Source: Gaiellaceae bacterium (GTDB lineage Bacteria > Actinomycetota > Thermoleophilia > Gaiellales > Gaiellaceae). Taken from it: a DNA stretch of 64,000 nucleotides. Position 1 is the first letter of the stretch. Each line of letters begins with the position of its first letter. The stretch covers positions 1,922,001-1,986,000 of the forward strand of contig BPGK01000001.1 of assembly GCA_026002995.1 (NCBI GenBank). Direction: 5' to 3'. This document shows positions 26,761 through 36,756 of the stretch, piece by piece. Position numbers and translations under genes: made by a program. The notes under the pieces are model-generated. The model searched no databases, was not told where the DNA came from, and worked only from the letters and a program-made list of their open reading frames with translations.

Positions 26761-27404
26761 GAGAGCGCTTCGAGACGATCTACACGGCCGCGCTCGCGGA
26801 CATCCTCGACGCACGCGGGCTCCACGAGCAGACCCTCCCACCCGCGATCCGCTCGCTCGAGCCGGGCACGCGGATCGCCGGCGAGGCGTACACGGTACGC
26901 GGGCGGCCGGCCCGCAACCTCGGCGAGGGCGACTACGACCGCGCGATCCGCAAAGTGCTCGCCATGCTCGGTGACGTCCCGGCCGGTCACGTCGCCGTCT
27001 ACGCCTGCGAGCAGGACGTCTCCGCCCATCTGGGAGAGCTCTCGGTGACCTCGTTGAAGTCGCGCGGCGTCGTCGGCTGCGTGCTCGACGGAGGCTGCCG
27101 CGACGTCCGGTTCATCCGCGACGAGGGCTTCCCCGTCTTCTGCCGCTTCGTGACCCCCGAAGACTCCACCTGGCGCTGGGAGCTGGAGGCGACGCAGGCG
27201 CCGATCACGATCGGAGCGGTCGTGATCGAGCCGGGAGACTGGATCGTCGGCGACGACGACGGCGTCGTGGTCGTCCCGTCCGCGATCGCCGAGGACGTCC
27301 TCCGCGAGGCGGAGGCGAAGGCGGCCACGGAGAGCGAGATCAGACGAGCGGTTCGCGCCGGCACGCCGCCGCTCGAGGCGTACGAGCGCTACGGCACGTT
27401 CTGA
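26757..27404 (+). CDS. RraA/HMG-aldolase family protein
   Basis: The 215-residue protein has the RraA-like swivelling fold. TIYTAALADILDARG at the start, GVVGCVLDGGCRDVRFIRDEGFPVFCR near residue 100 and IVGDDDGVVVVPSAIAEDVL near 165 are typical. The GGCRD segment carries the Arg and Asp that in HMG/CHA aldolases bind pyruvate and metal. Members either cleave 4-hydroxy-4-methyl-2-oxoglutarate and related acids, decarboxylate oxaloacetate, or (in E. coli RraA) regulate RNase E. An enzymatic role is more likely here because the catalytic residues are kept. It overlaps the preceding barrel-protein gene and converges on the propeller lipoprotein gene. Confidence 0.87.
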   Translation: MRERFETIYTAALADILDARGLHEQTLPPAIRSLEPGTRIAGEAYTVRGRPARNLGEGDYDRAIRKVLAMLGDVPAGHVAVYACEQDVSAHLGELSVTSLKSRGVVGCVLDGGCRDVRFIRDEGFPVFCRFVTPEDSTWRWELEATQAPITIGAVVIEPGDWIVGDDDGVVVVPSAIAEDVLREAEAKAATESEIRRAVRAGTPPLEAYERYGTF

Positions 27405-27440
27405 CGAGCGGTTTCGGTGCCCTCAGCGCCCCGGGGAGCC

Positions 27441-28355
27441 TCACTCGCGGGGGCGCGGCACGGGGTTCCACACGGGGCTCGAGTCGTTGTCCTCCGGGTC
27501 GGTGAGGACGCGGAGCTCGTCAGTCGCGAGGTCGAGAACGACGATCGCGCCGTCCTGCGAGAGGGCGATCGAGCTCCCGTCCGGCGACCACGCCGGCTCG
27601 AACGCGGCCTCGGTCGAGCGCGTGAGCCGTCGGAGTCCCGTTCCGTCGACCCCGATGACGTAGACGTCGAAGCGGTCTCCCCGGTCGTTGCTCGCGAACG
27701 CGATCCGCTCGCCGTCCGGAGACCACGCCGGCCCGTCGACGGTCGCCCCGAGCGTCGTCAGGGGGTGTCGCTCGGAGCCGTCCGGGCGCACGAGCCAGAC
27801 CTCCCGGATCTCCGTGCCGGGCGTGCGCCGGACGTAGGCGATCCAGCGGCCGTCCGGCGACCACGCCGGCTGAGTCTCGGGCGCCGGGTCGTCGGTCACG
27901 CGTCGTACGCTCGACCCGTCCGCGTCCATGATGTACAGGTGGGACGGATCGCCGCGTTGGAAGACGATGCGCTCCCCGTCCGGAGACCAGGAAGGATGGG
28001 CGTCGTTCTCGCGGGTCGAGGTGAGCTGCTTCGTCCCGGTTCCGTCGGCTCTCATCGCGAAGAGATCGAAGCTCGACCCCCGGCGCGAGGCGAACGCGAT
28101 CAGCCTGCCGTTCGGGGAGTACGCCGGCTCGATCTGGAAGTAGAGCGCGTCGTGCGCTTCGGAGTCGTCGGCGGGCGTGAGGCGCTTCTCGCGCGACCCG
28201 TCGGCATCCATCGCGAAGATCGCGTAGTCGCCGTCGCGCGTCGAGACGAACACGAGGTCCGGACGCGGCTCTCCCCCACCCCCGCCGCAGCCGGAGCTGC
28301 CGAGCAGCAACGCCACGCAGGCGACGAGCGCCCAGAGCCCGGGCCGACTTCTCAC
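27441..28355 (-). CDS. TolB-like beta-propeller lipoprotein (PD40 repeats)
   Basis: This 304-residue protein has a lipoprotein signal (LWALVACVALLLGSSGCG, lipobox SSGC near residue 23). Six PD40-type propeller blades follow, each with the core PxWSPDGxxIxF: PAYSPNGRLIAF, PSWSPDGERIVF, PAWSPDGRWIAY, PAWSPDGERIAF, PAWSPDGSSIAL, plus the closing SSPVWNP. Between blades lie MDADGSxxxRLT motifs. It resembles the TolB C-terminal domain and actinobacterial extracytoplasmic propellers, which serve in protein contacts or ligand sensing. It follows livF by 10 bases and may be the last gene of the transporter operon. Confidence 0.85.
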   Translation of the reverse strand: MRSRPGLWALVACVALLLGSSGCGGGGGEPRPDLVFVSTRDGDYAIFAMDADGSREKRLTPADDSEAHDALYFQIEPAYSPNGRLIAFASRRGSSFDLFAMRADGTGTKQLTSTRENDAHPSWSPDGERIVFQRGDPSHLYIMDADGSSVRRVTDDPAPETQPAWSPDGRWIAYVRRTPGTEIREVWLVRPDGSERHPLTTLGATVDGPAWSPDGERIAFASNDRGDRFDVYVIGVDGTGLRRLTRSTEAAFEPAWSPDGSSIALSQDGAIVVLDLATDELRVLTDPEDNDSSPVWNPVPRPRE

Positions 28356-28365
28356 GGCTGCGCCC

Positions 28366-29094
28366 TCACGCGGTCTCGCGCGCGACGGGCTCGACGCCGA
28401 GGAAGCGCCGCTGCAGCTCCTGGTCTCGCGCGAGCTCGTCGGCCGTCGTCTCGAGCGCGATCTCGCCCCCGACCATGACGAGCTGGCGCTCGGCGAGCGA
28501 GGTGGCGACGCCGAGGTTCTGCTCGACGAGCAGGATCGCGAGCCCCTCCTGCTCGAGCCGCTGGAACGTCTCGATGAGTACCTCGATGATCGTGGGCGCG
28601 AGACCTTCCGACGGCTCGTCCATGACGAGGAGCTTCGGGTTGCCGAGGAGCGCGCGGCCGATGGCCAGCATCTGCTGCTCTCCGCCGGAGAGCTCGGCGC
28701 CCCCGTTGCGCTTCCGCTCCCCGAGACGTGGGAAGAGGTCGTACACCCGCTCGATCGTCCACCCCCCGTCCCCCCCGCGGGCCGCGATCTTGAGGTGCTC
28801 GTGAACGGTCAACGAGGGAAACAGGCGGCGGCCCTGCGGCACGTACCCGAGCCCCGCGCGAGCGATCGCGTGCGACGGCTTGCCGTGGAGCTCTCTCCCC
28901 TCGAAGCGGATCGAGCCCGTCGTGGAGGGAGGAGTGAAGCCCATCAGGGCGGCGCACAACGTCGTCTTGCCCATGCCGTTCCGGCCCACGATCGCGACCG
29001 ACTCGGCCCCCATTGCGAAGGTAACGTCGTGGAGGATCTGAGCGCGCCCGTAGAAGGCGCAGAGCCCTTCGACCGCAAGGAGCGGCTCACTCAT
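28366..29094 (-). CDS. livF: Branched-chain amino-acid-type ABC transporter ATP-binding protein LivF
   Basis: The 242-residue ATPase has Walker A GRNGMGKTT near residue 38, the LivF-specific GLGYVPQGRRLFPSLTVHEHL, the signature LSGGEQQMLAIGRALL and Walker B LLVMDEPSEGLAP. The H-loop is hidden in ILLVEQNLG, where LivF proteins carry Gln instead of His. It powers the two LivHM permeases. Its start overlaps livG by 8 bases. Substrate of this subfamily may be leucine/isoleucine/valine, other amino acids, urea or amides. The neighbouring amidase gene suggests an amide or its product. Confidence 0.93.
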   Translation of the reverse strand: MSEPLLAVEGLCAFYGRAQILHDVTFAMGAESVAIVGRNGMGKTTLCAALMGFTPPSTTGSIRFEGRELHGKPSHAIARAGLGYVPQGRRLFPSLTVHEHLKIAARGGDGGWTIERVYDLFPRLGERKRNGGAELSGGEQQMLAIGRALLGNPKLLVMDEPSEGLAPTIIEVLIETFQRLEQEGLAILLVEQNLGVATSLAERQLVMVGGEIALETTADELARDQELQRRFLGVEPVARETA

Positions 29095-29878
29095 CGGCGG
29101 CGTAGTGGTGTCGGCCGAGGTACAGGTCGTGGACGAGCTGGTTGGCGCGGATCTCCTCCGGCGTGCCTTCGACCACGACGCGGCCGTCGTGCATCATCGT
29201 CACGCGCTCGGCGACACGGAGCGCGATGTCCATGTCGTGCTCGATCACGACGAGCGTGATCTCGGGATCGAGCCCGAGCAGGAGATCGGTGAGGAGCTGG
29301 CGCTCGCCACGCGAGAGGCCGGACGCGGGCTCATCCAGCATGAGGAGCTTCGGCTCGGAGGCGAGCGCCATCGCGACAGCGACCTGGCGGTGCTCGCCGT
29401 GCGAGAGGTTGCCGACGAGCTCGGAGAGCTTGTGGTCGATCGCGGCTCGACGGGCGGCCTCGCGCGCCCGCTCGCGCAGCTCTCGGTCCTTGCGCGGGAG
29501 CGTGACCGGACGGAGGTGCCCGTCGCCCACGCCGAGGATGGAGAGGTAGATACTGTCCTCGACGCTGAGGCCGAGGAGCATGCGGGACTGCTGGTAGGTG
29601 CGAGCCAGGCCGAGCCGAGCTCGCTTCCGCGCCGGCATCCGTGTCACGTCGCGGCCGAACAGCTCCACCGTTCCGGTCGATACCGAGAGGTCGCCGGCGA
29701 TCACGTTGAACAGGGTCGTCTTGCCGGCCCCGTTGGGGCCGAGGATGGCTCGGCGCTCGCCGTGCGCGACGTCGAGGTCGACGTCGCGCACGGCGACGAG
29801 CCCGCCGAAGCGCCGGCCGACCCCCCGCAAGCGGAGGGTCGGCGCGGCGTGCTCGACGGGCGTCGGCGCTTCGGTCAC
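29087..29878 (-). CDS. livG: ABC transporter ATP-binding protein LivG
   Basis: The 263-residue ATPase carries Walker A GPNGAGKTT near residue 48, the LivG-type ARTYQQSRMLLGLSVEDS, the signature NLSHGEHRQVAVAMAL and Walker B LLMLDEPASGLSRGE, then the switch His in VVIEHDMDIAL. Note that the signature has SHGEH where LSHGEQ is usual. The C-terminal segment VVEGTPEEIRANQLVHDLYLG is diagnostic for LivG. It starts with GTG 4 bases after the binding-protein stop and overlaps livF, fitting a single transcript. Confidence 0.93.
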   Translation of the reverse strand: MTEAPTPVEHAAPTLRLRGVGRRFGGLVAVRDVDLDVAHGERRAILGPNGAGKTTLFNVIAGDLSVSTGTVELFGRDVTRMPARKRARLGLARTYQQSRMLLGLSVEDSIYLSILGVGDGHLRPVTLPRKDRELRERAREAARRAAIDHKLSELVGNLSHGEHRQVAVAMALASEPKLLMLDEPASGLSRGERQLLTDLLLGLDPEITLVVIEHDMDIALRVAERVTMMHDGRVVVEGTPEEIRANQLVHDLYLGRHHYAADE

Positions 29879-29882
29879 TGCC

Positions 29883-31277
29883 CTACCTGATCGTCTGGTT
29901 CGTGATGACGCCGTTCCGGACGACCTTGATCTTGCCCTGCCACGGCAGCTTCTTCTTCACGCACTTCGGCTGCGCACGGCCGGGAGGCGGGCTCGACGGC
30001 TTGAAGAGGCCACCGAACGACTGGTCGACGTTCGGCACGTAGCCGACGACTTGAGTCACGATCGAGTTGCCCTGCTTCACGATCTGGAGCGGGTACTGAT
30101 CCTGGATCGCCTGCCGGCGCGAGTCGAGCCGGATCTGGCCGTTGTCCGAGACCTCGTAGCCGCCCTTGAGGGCACGCGGCATCGCGGCCTGGAGCGCGGC
30201 TCCCACGCGACCGCCCGACTTCTGGAGGCCCAGCACCAACGCCCACGCGGCGTTGTAGTAGTTGTGCACGAAGCCGTCCGCAGCCGGGAGGTCCGGGTAC
30301 CACTTCTTGATCACGGCCTCGTAGGCCCGCGCCTGCTTCGTCTTCAGGCCCGGCGCGGTGCCGAACCCGCCGACGTACGCGCCGACGACCTTCGGCGCCA
30401 CTTCCTTGTCGGCCCCGAGGAACGCGAAGAAGAGGTTGCCCGCGTGCTGCTTGGGATCGAGTCGACCGTACGCCTGCTCGAACGCCTTCAGGCTGGCGCC
30501 CGTGCCCGTCCCACCGACGACCCAGAAGTAGCCGTCGACGGTGCCCGGCCGCGGGAGCTGCCGGATGTACGGTGCGTAGTCGGTCGTGTTGAGCGGCGGG
30601 AACACGCGCTTCGTGATCTGCCCGCCGATGGCGCAGAAGTCGGCGATGATGCCCGCGCCGGACGTCCAGCCGAAGCTGTAGTCGTCCATGATGATCGCAG
30701 CACGGCGCCAGCCGAGCCGCTTGTAGACGATCTCGCCGAGGCCCGCGTTCCACTGGGCGCCGTCGCCGTGGTAGCGGAACATGTTCTTCGGCGCGATCTG
30801 CATCGTCGGATCCTGGGATCCGGCGGTGCCGATGATGAACGTCTTCGTCGGCTTGCCCTTCGCGTAGTTCGCGACGGCGACCGCCTCGTCGCCGGAGAGC
30901 GGCCCGACCATGACGTCGGCCCGGAGCTGCTCCATGAGGCGGCGGGTCTCCTTGATCGCGGTCGGAGCGGTGTCGTCGCCGCACCCGTAGCCGACGATGT
31001 TCACCGGCGTGTTGCCGACCCTGATGCCGGTCATCCCGGCGGAAGGCTTCTTGCGGTTCTTCGGCTTACCGCCCGCGTACTGGGCGAACGCCGCCTGCGC
31101 GCCGCCGATGTCGAGCTCGTAGCCGAAGGCGAACGCGCCCTTGCAGTCGGTCATGATCGCGACCCGGACCTCGCTCGCCTGCGAAGAAGCGGCGAGCGAG
31201 CCGGACACCGAGACCGAGCCGACCGCGACGAGCGCAGCGAGCGGAAGCAGGAGCTTCCAGCTACGCAGTCTCCTCAT
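29883..31277 (-). CDS. ABC transporter substrate-binding protein (Leu/Ile/Val-binding type)
   Basis: The 464-residue protein has a signal peptide (MRRLRSWKLLLPLAALVAVGSVSVSGSLAA) and the type-1 periplasmic-binding fold: VRVAIMTDCKGAF, ADVMVGPLSGDEAVAVANYA, KTFIIGTAGSQDPT, RYHGDGAQWNAGLGEIV and ADGFVHNYYNAAWALVLGLQ. No lipobox Cys is seen, so membrane attachment is unclear. A basic 50-residue tail (QPKCVKKKLPWQGKIKVV) follows the fold and is unusual. Two longer in-frame starts exist. ATG at 31277 is chosen because of the strong AAGGAGG just upstream. Ligand identity cannot be told from sequence. Confidence 0.9.
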   Translation of the reverse strand: MRRLRSWKLLLPLAALVAVGSVSVSGSLAASSQASEVRVAIMTDCKGAFAFGYELDIGGAQAAFAQYAGGKPKNRKKPSAGMTGIRVGNTPVNIVGYGCGDDTAPTAIKETRRLMEQLRADVMVGPLSGDEAVAVANYAKGKPTKTFIIGTAGSQDPTMQIAPKNMFRYHGDGAQWNAGLGEIVYKRLGWRRAAIIMDDYSFGWTSGAGIIADFCAIGGQITKRVFPPLNTTDYAPYIRQLPRPGTVDGYFWVVGGTGTGASLKAFEQAYGRLDPKQHAGNLFFAFLGADKEVAPKVVGAYVGGFGTAPGLKTKQARAYEAVIKKWYPDLPAADGFVHNYYNAAWALVLGLQKSGGRVGAALQAAMPRALKGGYEVSDNGQIRLDSRRQAIQDQYPLQIVKQGNSIVTQVVGYVPNVDQSFGGLFKPSSPPPGRAQPKCVKKKLPWQGKIKVVRNGVITNQTIR

Positions 31278-31373
31278 TTCCTTCCTCCTTTGCCTGCCGA
31301 CACAGATGCTTGCACCTGCCGACACGTTGCGAGCAGGAGCCTACCGACGGTGTACGTCCTGTCCAACCCCCTT

Positions 31374-32456
31374 TCACGAGGACCCCGCCTCTCTAGCCGT
31401 TGATGCCCCGACGGCGGCCGGCTCGGGCCTGCCGCCGCCGCCTCCCCGCCGGATAGCGCCCCACAGACGATCCCAGATGCCCATGAGCCCATCCGGAGAC
31501 ACGAGGACGATGACGAGGAAGATGAGCCCGATGATCGTGTTGAAGCTGCCGCCGACGACGGGCAGCTCCACGTCTCGGACGTAGTTGTTGATAACGATGA
31601 ACGCGAAGGCGCCGAGCCAGGCGCCCTCGATGCGCGCGAGGCCGCCGATCACGCACATGACGAGAAGCTCGATCGTGGCGCCGATGCCGATGTTCCCGGG
31701 CGCGATCTGGCCGTCCCACCACACGAGCAGGATCCCCGCGAGCGAGGCGACGAAGGCCGCGTACCCGAAGGCGAGGGTGCGGTGGAGCGGGACCGTGTAC
31801 CCCAGGGACGTCATGCGAACCGGGTCGTCACGGATGCCCTGGAGCGAGAGGCCGAAGGGCGTGCGCGCGAGGTAGCGCGTGACGACGTACACGCAGAGCG
31901 CGGTCCCGAGAGCGATGTAGTAGAGCTTGTCCGGGTGGTCGATGAGGTCGCCGACGAAGCCCGGCGTGTACTGGTTGATCCCGGCGATGGGGGAGAAGCC
32001 GCCGAACTGCGTGACCTGCCCGAAGAAGTAGTTCGCGATGACGGCGTAGGTCAGCGTCAGCATCAGGAAGTAGATCCCGAGGCTCCGGGAGGCGACCGCG
32101 CCGAAGACGAGCCCGATCAGCGTCGTGATCACGATCGCGAGCACGAGCGCGAGCGTTGGATCCCACCCGAGCGTGAGACCCTTCGTCTCACCGCCCGGGA
32201 CGCGCTGCGTGACCATGTTCCCGAGCAGGTAAGCCGAGATGCCCATGAGCGCGGTCTGCGCCAGAGAGATCATCCCGCCGTACGCGTAGAGGAAGACGAG
32301 GCTCGAGGCGGCGATCCCGAAGAAGAGCGTCTGCGTGAGGATCGTCGAGATCCAGTAGTCGTTGAAGACCGCCGGCCCGGCGGCGAGCAGCACGAGCACG
32401 CCGACCCCGACGACGCGCTCGACTGCGACCTTCGGATCGAGAGCGAGCGAGCTCAT
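31374..32456 (-). CDS. livM: ABC transporter permease LivM
   Basis: The 360-residue permease has about nine hydrophobic segments, with the family motifs FLYAYGGMISLAQTALMGISAY, LGIYFLMLTLTYAVI, RTPFGLSLQGIRDDPVRMTSLGY and GGLARIEGAWLGAFAFIVINNYVRD. The EAA-type loop contacts the ATPases. It starts with an ATG that overlaps the livH stop by 4 bases (ATGA). The C-terminus is rich in Gly, Arg and Ala and not conserved. It works with LivH to form the channel. Confidence 0.92.
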   Translation of the reverse strand: MSSLALDPKVAVERVVGVGVLVLLAAGPAVFNDYWISTILTQTLFFGIAASSLVFLYAYGGMISLAQTALMGISAYLLGNMVTQRVPGGETKGLTLGWDPTLALVLAIVITTLIGLVFGAVASRSLGIYFLMLTLTYAVIANYFFGQVTQFGGFSPIAGINQYTPGFVGDLIDHPDKLYYIALGTALCVYVVTRYLARTPFGLSLQGIRDDPVRMTSLGYTVPLHRTLAFGYAAFVASLAGILLVWWDGQIAPGNIGIGATIELLVMCVIGGLARIEGAWLGAFAFIVINNYVRDVELPVVGGSFNTIIGLIFLVIVLVSPDGLMGIWDRLWGAIRRGGGGGRPEPAAVGASTAREAGSS

Positions 32457-33592
32457 CCGGCCCTCCCGAAGAGCCCCTGCGGGCGGAAGGCGAGGACGAT
32501 CGCGAGCAGCGCGAACGTGATCACGATCGAGTAGTTCGTGCAGCACTCGGTTCCGATAATCGGCAGGTACGAGGCCGAGAAGGTGAGGACGAGCGCGTAC
32601 AGGAGCGAGCCTGCGGCCGCCCCGAGCAGCGACCCCATGCCGCCGATGATCACGACGATGAGCGAGTTCAGGAGCCATTGGGTGTCCTGCCCGGAGGCGA
32701 TGTTCCCCTGGGAGGAGCCGACGACCGCCCCGACGCCGGCGAGCGCGGCCCCGACCACGAAGGCGATGGCGAATGTCTTCTGGATGTTGATCCCGAGCGC
32801 CGAGGTCATCTGCCGGTCATCCACGCCGGCGCGGATGACCATGCCCGTCTTCGTCCGGTACAGCCAGAGGTAGAGGAGGATCCCGACGACGACCCCGAGC
32901 GCGAGCATGACGAGACGGGCGAGGGAGTACTGCACTCCCCAGAGGCGGAGATCGACGAAGCGCTCCGTCCACCCGGGCCACGTCATGCTGACCGCGTTCC
33001 CTCCTCCCACCTCGAAGACCCCGGTGCGCGGGAAGTGGGCGATCACCTGGTCGGCGATGATGACGGACACGGCGATCGTGATGAGCGCCTGCCGGAGGTC
33101 CTCTCCCTGGTTCCAGCTCAAGAGCAGCTGCTGGACGATGAGCCCGAGGAGCGCAACGCAAGCGGCGGCCACGATCATGGGGAAGACCCACTCCCAGGTG
33201 TTCACCTCGGAGCCCGGGATCGAGAAGCCCTCGCCCGTCATCGACTGCTGCACCTCGTAGGCGATGTAGCCGGCGAGGAGGTAGAAGGAGCCGTGGGCCA
33301 TGTTCACGACGCGCATGAGGCCGAAGATGAGCGAGAAACCGCTCGCGACGATGAAGAGGAGGCCCGCGAAGGTGAGGGCGTCGAGGAGCACCTGGAGGAA
33401 GCCCCCCGGGTCGTCGAGCGCCGAGCCGAAGTTCGTCGTCCGCCAGCCGCCGCCCGTTCCGTCGTCGGGCTCGGCGATGACGAGGACGTAGAGGATCGCG
33501 AACACGACGAGCCCTCCCGCGACGATGCTGGGCAGGAGTCGTCCGAACCCTCCTTGACGGAGCCTCTCCACCACGCGCGGCGAACGTACCAA
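32453..33592 (-). CDS. livH: ABC transporter permease LivH
   Basis: The 379-residue membrane protein carries the LivH pattern: ALTFAGLLFIVASGFSLIFGLMRVVNMAHGSFYLLAGYIAY near residue 70, RTKTGMVIRAGVDDRQMTSALGINIQKTFAIAFVVGAALAG near 230 and IVVIIGGMGSLLGAAAGSLL near 300. It ends FRPQGLFGR, typical for the family. An N-terminal extra hydrophobic segment (SIVAGGLVVFAILYVLVIA) precedes the core. TTG at 33592 is taken as start, with GGGAG 4 bases upstream. It lies 51 bases after the amidase gene on the same strand, so amidase and transporter may be one transcript. Confidence 0.92.
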   Translation of the reverse strand: MVRSPRVVERLRQGGFGRLLPSIVAGGLVVFAILYVLVIAEPDDGTGGGWRTTNFGSALDDPGGFLQVLLDALTFAGLLFIVASGFSLIFGLMRVVNMAHGSFYLLAGYIAYEVQQSMTGEGFSIPGSEVNTWEWVFPMIVAAACVALLGLIVQQLLLSWNQGEDLRQALITIAVSVIIADQVIAHFPRTGVFEVGGGNAVSMTWPGWTERFVDLRLWGVQYSLARLVMLALGVVVGILLYLWLYRTKTGMVIRAGVDDRQMTSALGINIQKTFAIAFVVGAALAGVGAVVGSSQGNIASGQDTQWLLNSLIVVIIGGMGSLLGAAAGSLLYALVLTFSASYLPIIGTECCTNYSIVITFALLAIVLAFRPQGLFGRAG

Positions 33593-33643
33593 GCTCCCGA
33601 GCGACTTTCAACGGGAACTACTCGATAATCGATTATGCGAGCG

Positions 33644-34759
33644 CTACCTGCGCTCCCAGGCGAGTCCCGCCGCGAGCACGACCTCGTCGTTCGGCGCGAC
33701 GAGCTGCATGTTCCCGATCGCGAGACCGGCCCAGCCGACGAGGTTCACCCAGCGCAGGAAGGAAGAGAGCGGGAGCCGGATCTCGAGCTCGTCCGCATCC
33801 TCGGGGGGGAGCTCGATGCCGACGCAGGGGCTGACGTAGAGGTCGACGTCCGGTCGGTAGCGACGCCACTCCGCAATCGCGCGGTACGCAGCCTCGATCT
33901 CCTCGGGCGTGGCCCGCTGCGCCGCCTCGAGCTTCGTGCGCATCACTTCCGAGTACTCGTGCGCGCGGCTCGGGAACGTCGGCGCGTGCGACCGCAGCGC
34001 CTCGTACTGGAACTGCGGCCACGTGTTGGCAGAGGGCTCGGGAACGCGCGCCTCGACGACCCGTGCTCCCAGCCGCTCGAGGTCGGCGACCCATGCCTCG
34101 GCCGCATCGCTCCGCTCCGTCTCGCGCCCGTCGCCGATCCCCGGCGGCTGCCGGAGGAGCCCGACCGTGAGCCCGGCGAGACGGGGCTCCGGCACCGGTC
34201 GCTCGGTGAGCACCGACCACATGAGCGCGACGTCCTCGACACTCCGCGCCATCGGCCCGACGGTGTCGAGGGTCGGGCAGAGCGGGAAGACGCCGTCGAG
34301 CGAGATGAGCCCCCACTGCGACTTGAGCCCCACGACCTCGCAGGCGGCCGCGGGGAGGCGGATTGAGCAGCCCGTGTCCGTTCCGAGCGCGAGCTCGCAG
34401 AGCCCGGCCGCGAGCGCCGCGGCCGAGCCGCTCGACGAGCCCCCGGTCGTCTTTCCCGGGTGCACGGGGTTGTGGCAGATGCCGTACCACGGGCTCTGAC
34501 CGAGCACGCTCCACGCGAACTCCGGGAGGTGCGTCTTACCGACGAGCACGGCGCCCGCGTCGAGCACCCGCTGGACGGACAGCGCCGTCCGGTACGGGAC
34601 GTGCTCCCCGTAGATCCGAGAGCCGTACGTCGTGCGGATCCCGGCCGTGTCGAAGAGGTCCTTCACGGCCAGCGTCCGGCCCGCGAGCGGTCCGGCGAGG
34701 ACGGCATCCGGGTCGGGCTCAACCCTCGTGATGAACGCGTTCCAGGGGTCGAGGCTCAC
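33644..34759 (-). CDS. Amidase signature family hydrolase
   Basis: The 371-residue enzyme has the amidase signature Ser-Ser-Lys triad: Lys in TLAVKDLFDTAG near residue 33, the Gly-Ser-rich TTGGSSSGSAAALAAG near 104 (structural Ser) and the nucleophile Ser in GTDTGCSIRLPAA near 132. It is shorter than typical family members (about 450-480), mainly in the C-terminal half. It hydrolyses an amide to acid plus ammonia; GatA activity is unlikely as gatB and gatC are absent. The start overlaps rlmB by 4 bases. Its position in front of livH suggests it acts on a compound taken up by that transporter (inference). Confidence 0.88.
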   Translation of the reverse strand: MSLDPWNAFITRVEPDPDAVLAGPLAGRTLAVKDLFDTAGIRTTYGSRIYGEHVPYRTALSVQRVLDAGAVLVGKTHLPEFAWSVLGQSPWYGICHNPVHPGKTTGGSSSGSAAALAAGLCELALGTDTGCSIRLPAAACEVVGLKSQWGLISLDGVFPLCPTLDTVGPMARSVEDVALMWSVLTERPVPEPRLAGLTVGLLRQPPGIGDGRETERSDAAEAWVADLERLGARVVEARVPEPSANTWPQFQYEALRSHAPTFPSRAHEYSEVMRTKLEAAQRATPEEIEAAYRAIAEWRRYRPDVDLYVSPCVGIELPPEDADELEIRLPLSSFLRWVNLVGWAGLAIGNMQLVAPNDEVVLAAGLAWERR

Positions 34760-35471
34760 GAGCGCACGCTAGCCGAGCGGCGCTGGCGGAGCGCCTCGAA
34801 GAGGAGGACGCCGGTGGCGACGGCGACGTTGAGCGAGCCGACTCTCCCGACGAGCGGGATCGCGATCGTCGCGTCGCAGGTTCGGCGGACGAGCGGGCGA
34901 ACGCCCCTCCCCTCCGCGCCGAGCACGAGCGCGACTCCGTCGGCCAGGTCGGCGTCCCACACCGCGAGTGTCCCCTCCGCGTCGGTGGCGTACGCCCACA
35001 GGTGCGGACCCTTCACCTCCGCCAGGTAGCGGGCGAGATTCGACACGATCGCCACCGGCAGGTGCTCCACCGCCCCCGCCGAGGCTCGGCACACCGCGGG
35101 CGTGACCGTCGCCGAGCCGTGCGCGGGAACGACGAGCCCCGTCGCCCCGGCCGCCTCGGCGCTGCGGGCGATGGCGCCGAGGTTCCGCGGATCGGTGACC
35201 TGGTCGAGGCAGACGAGGAGCGGCCGCTCCCCCGCGGCGAGCTCATCGGCGTCCGCATAACGGAACGGCTCGCACCACGCGACGACCCCCTGGTGATCGC
35301 GCGTCCCCGCCGCCTCGGTCAGTGCCCGCTCGGGCCGCATGCGGGGGCGCGGTCCGGCTTCGAGCCAGGGCAGCTGGCGCGCGGCCCGCTCGGTCACCCA
35401 CGTCTCGAGGACCTCGCGGCGGCCGCGGTAGAGCTCGCGCACCGCGTTTCGCCCGTAGACGAGATCGCGCG

Positions 35472-35475
<4 letters not shown>
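34756..35475 (-). CDS. rlmB: 23S rRNA 2'-O-ribose methyltransferase, RlmB/TrmH family
   Basis: The 239-residue SpoU/TrmH-type methyltransferase carries the three knot motifs: DQVTDPRNLGAIARSAEAAG near residue 93 (motif 1), VALVLGAEGRGVRPLVRRTCD near 180 (motif 2) and IAIPLVGRVGSLNVAVATGVLLFE near 207 (motif 3). The short N-terminal domain LVYGRNAVRELYRG is that of the substrate-binding unit of RlmB, which methylates a guanosine in the 23S rRNA P loop. Its start overlaps the cysS stop by 4 bases, as is usual for the cysS-rlmB pair in actinobacteria. Confidence 0.92.
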
Positions 35476-36743
<1,268 letters not shown>

Positions 36744-36756
36744 CGGACGATCGTAG

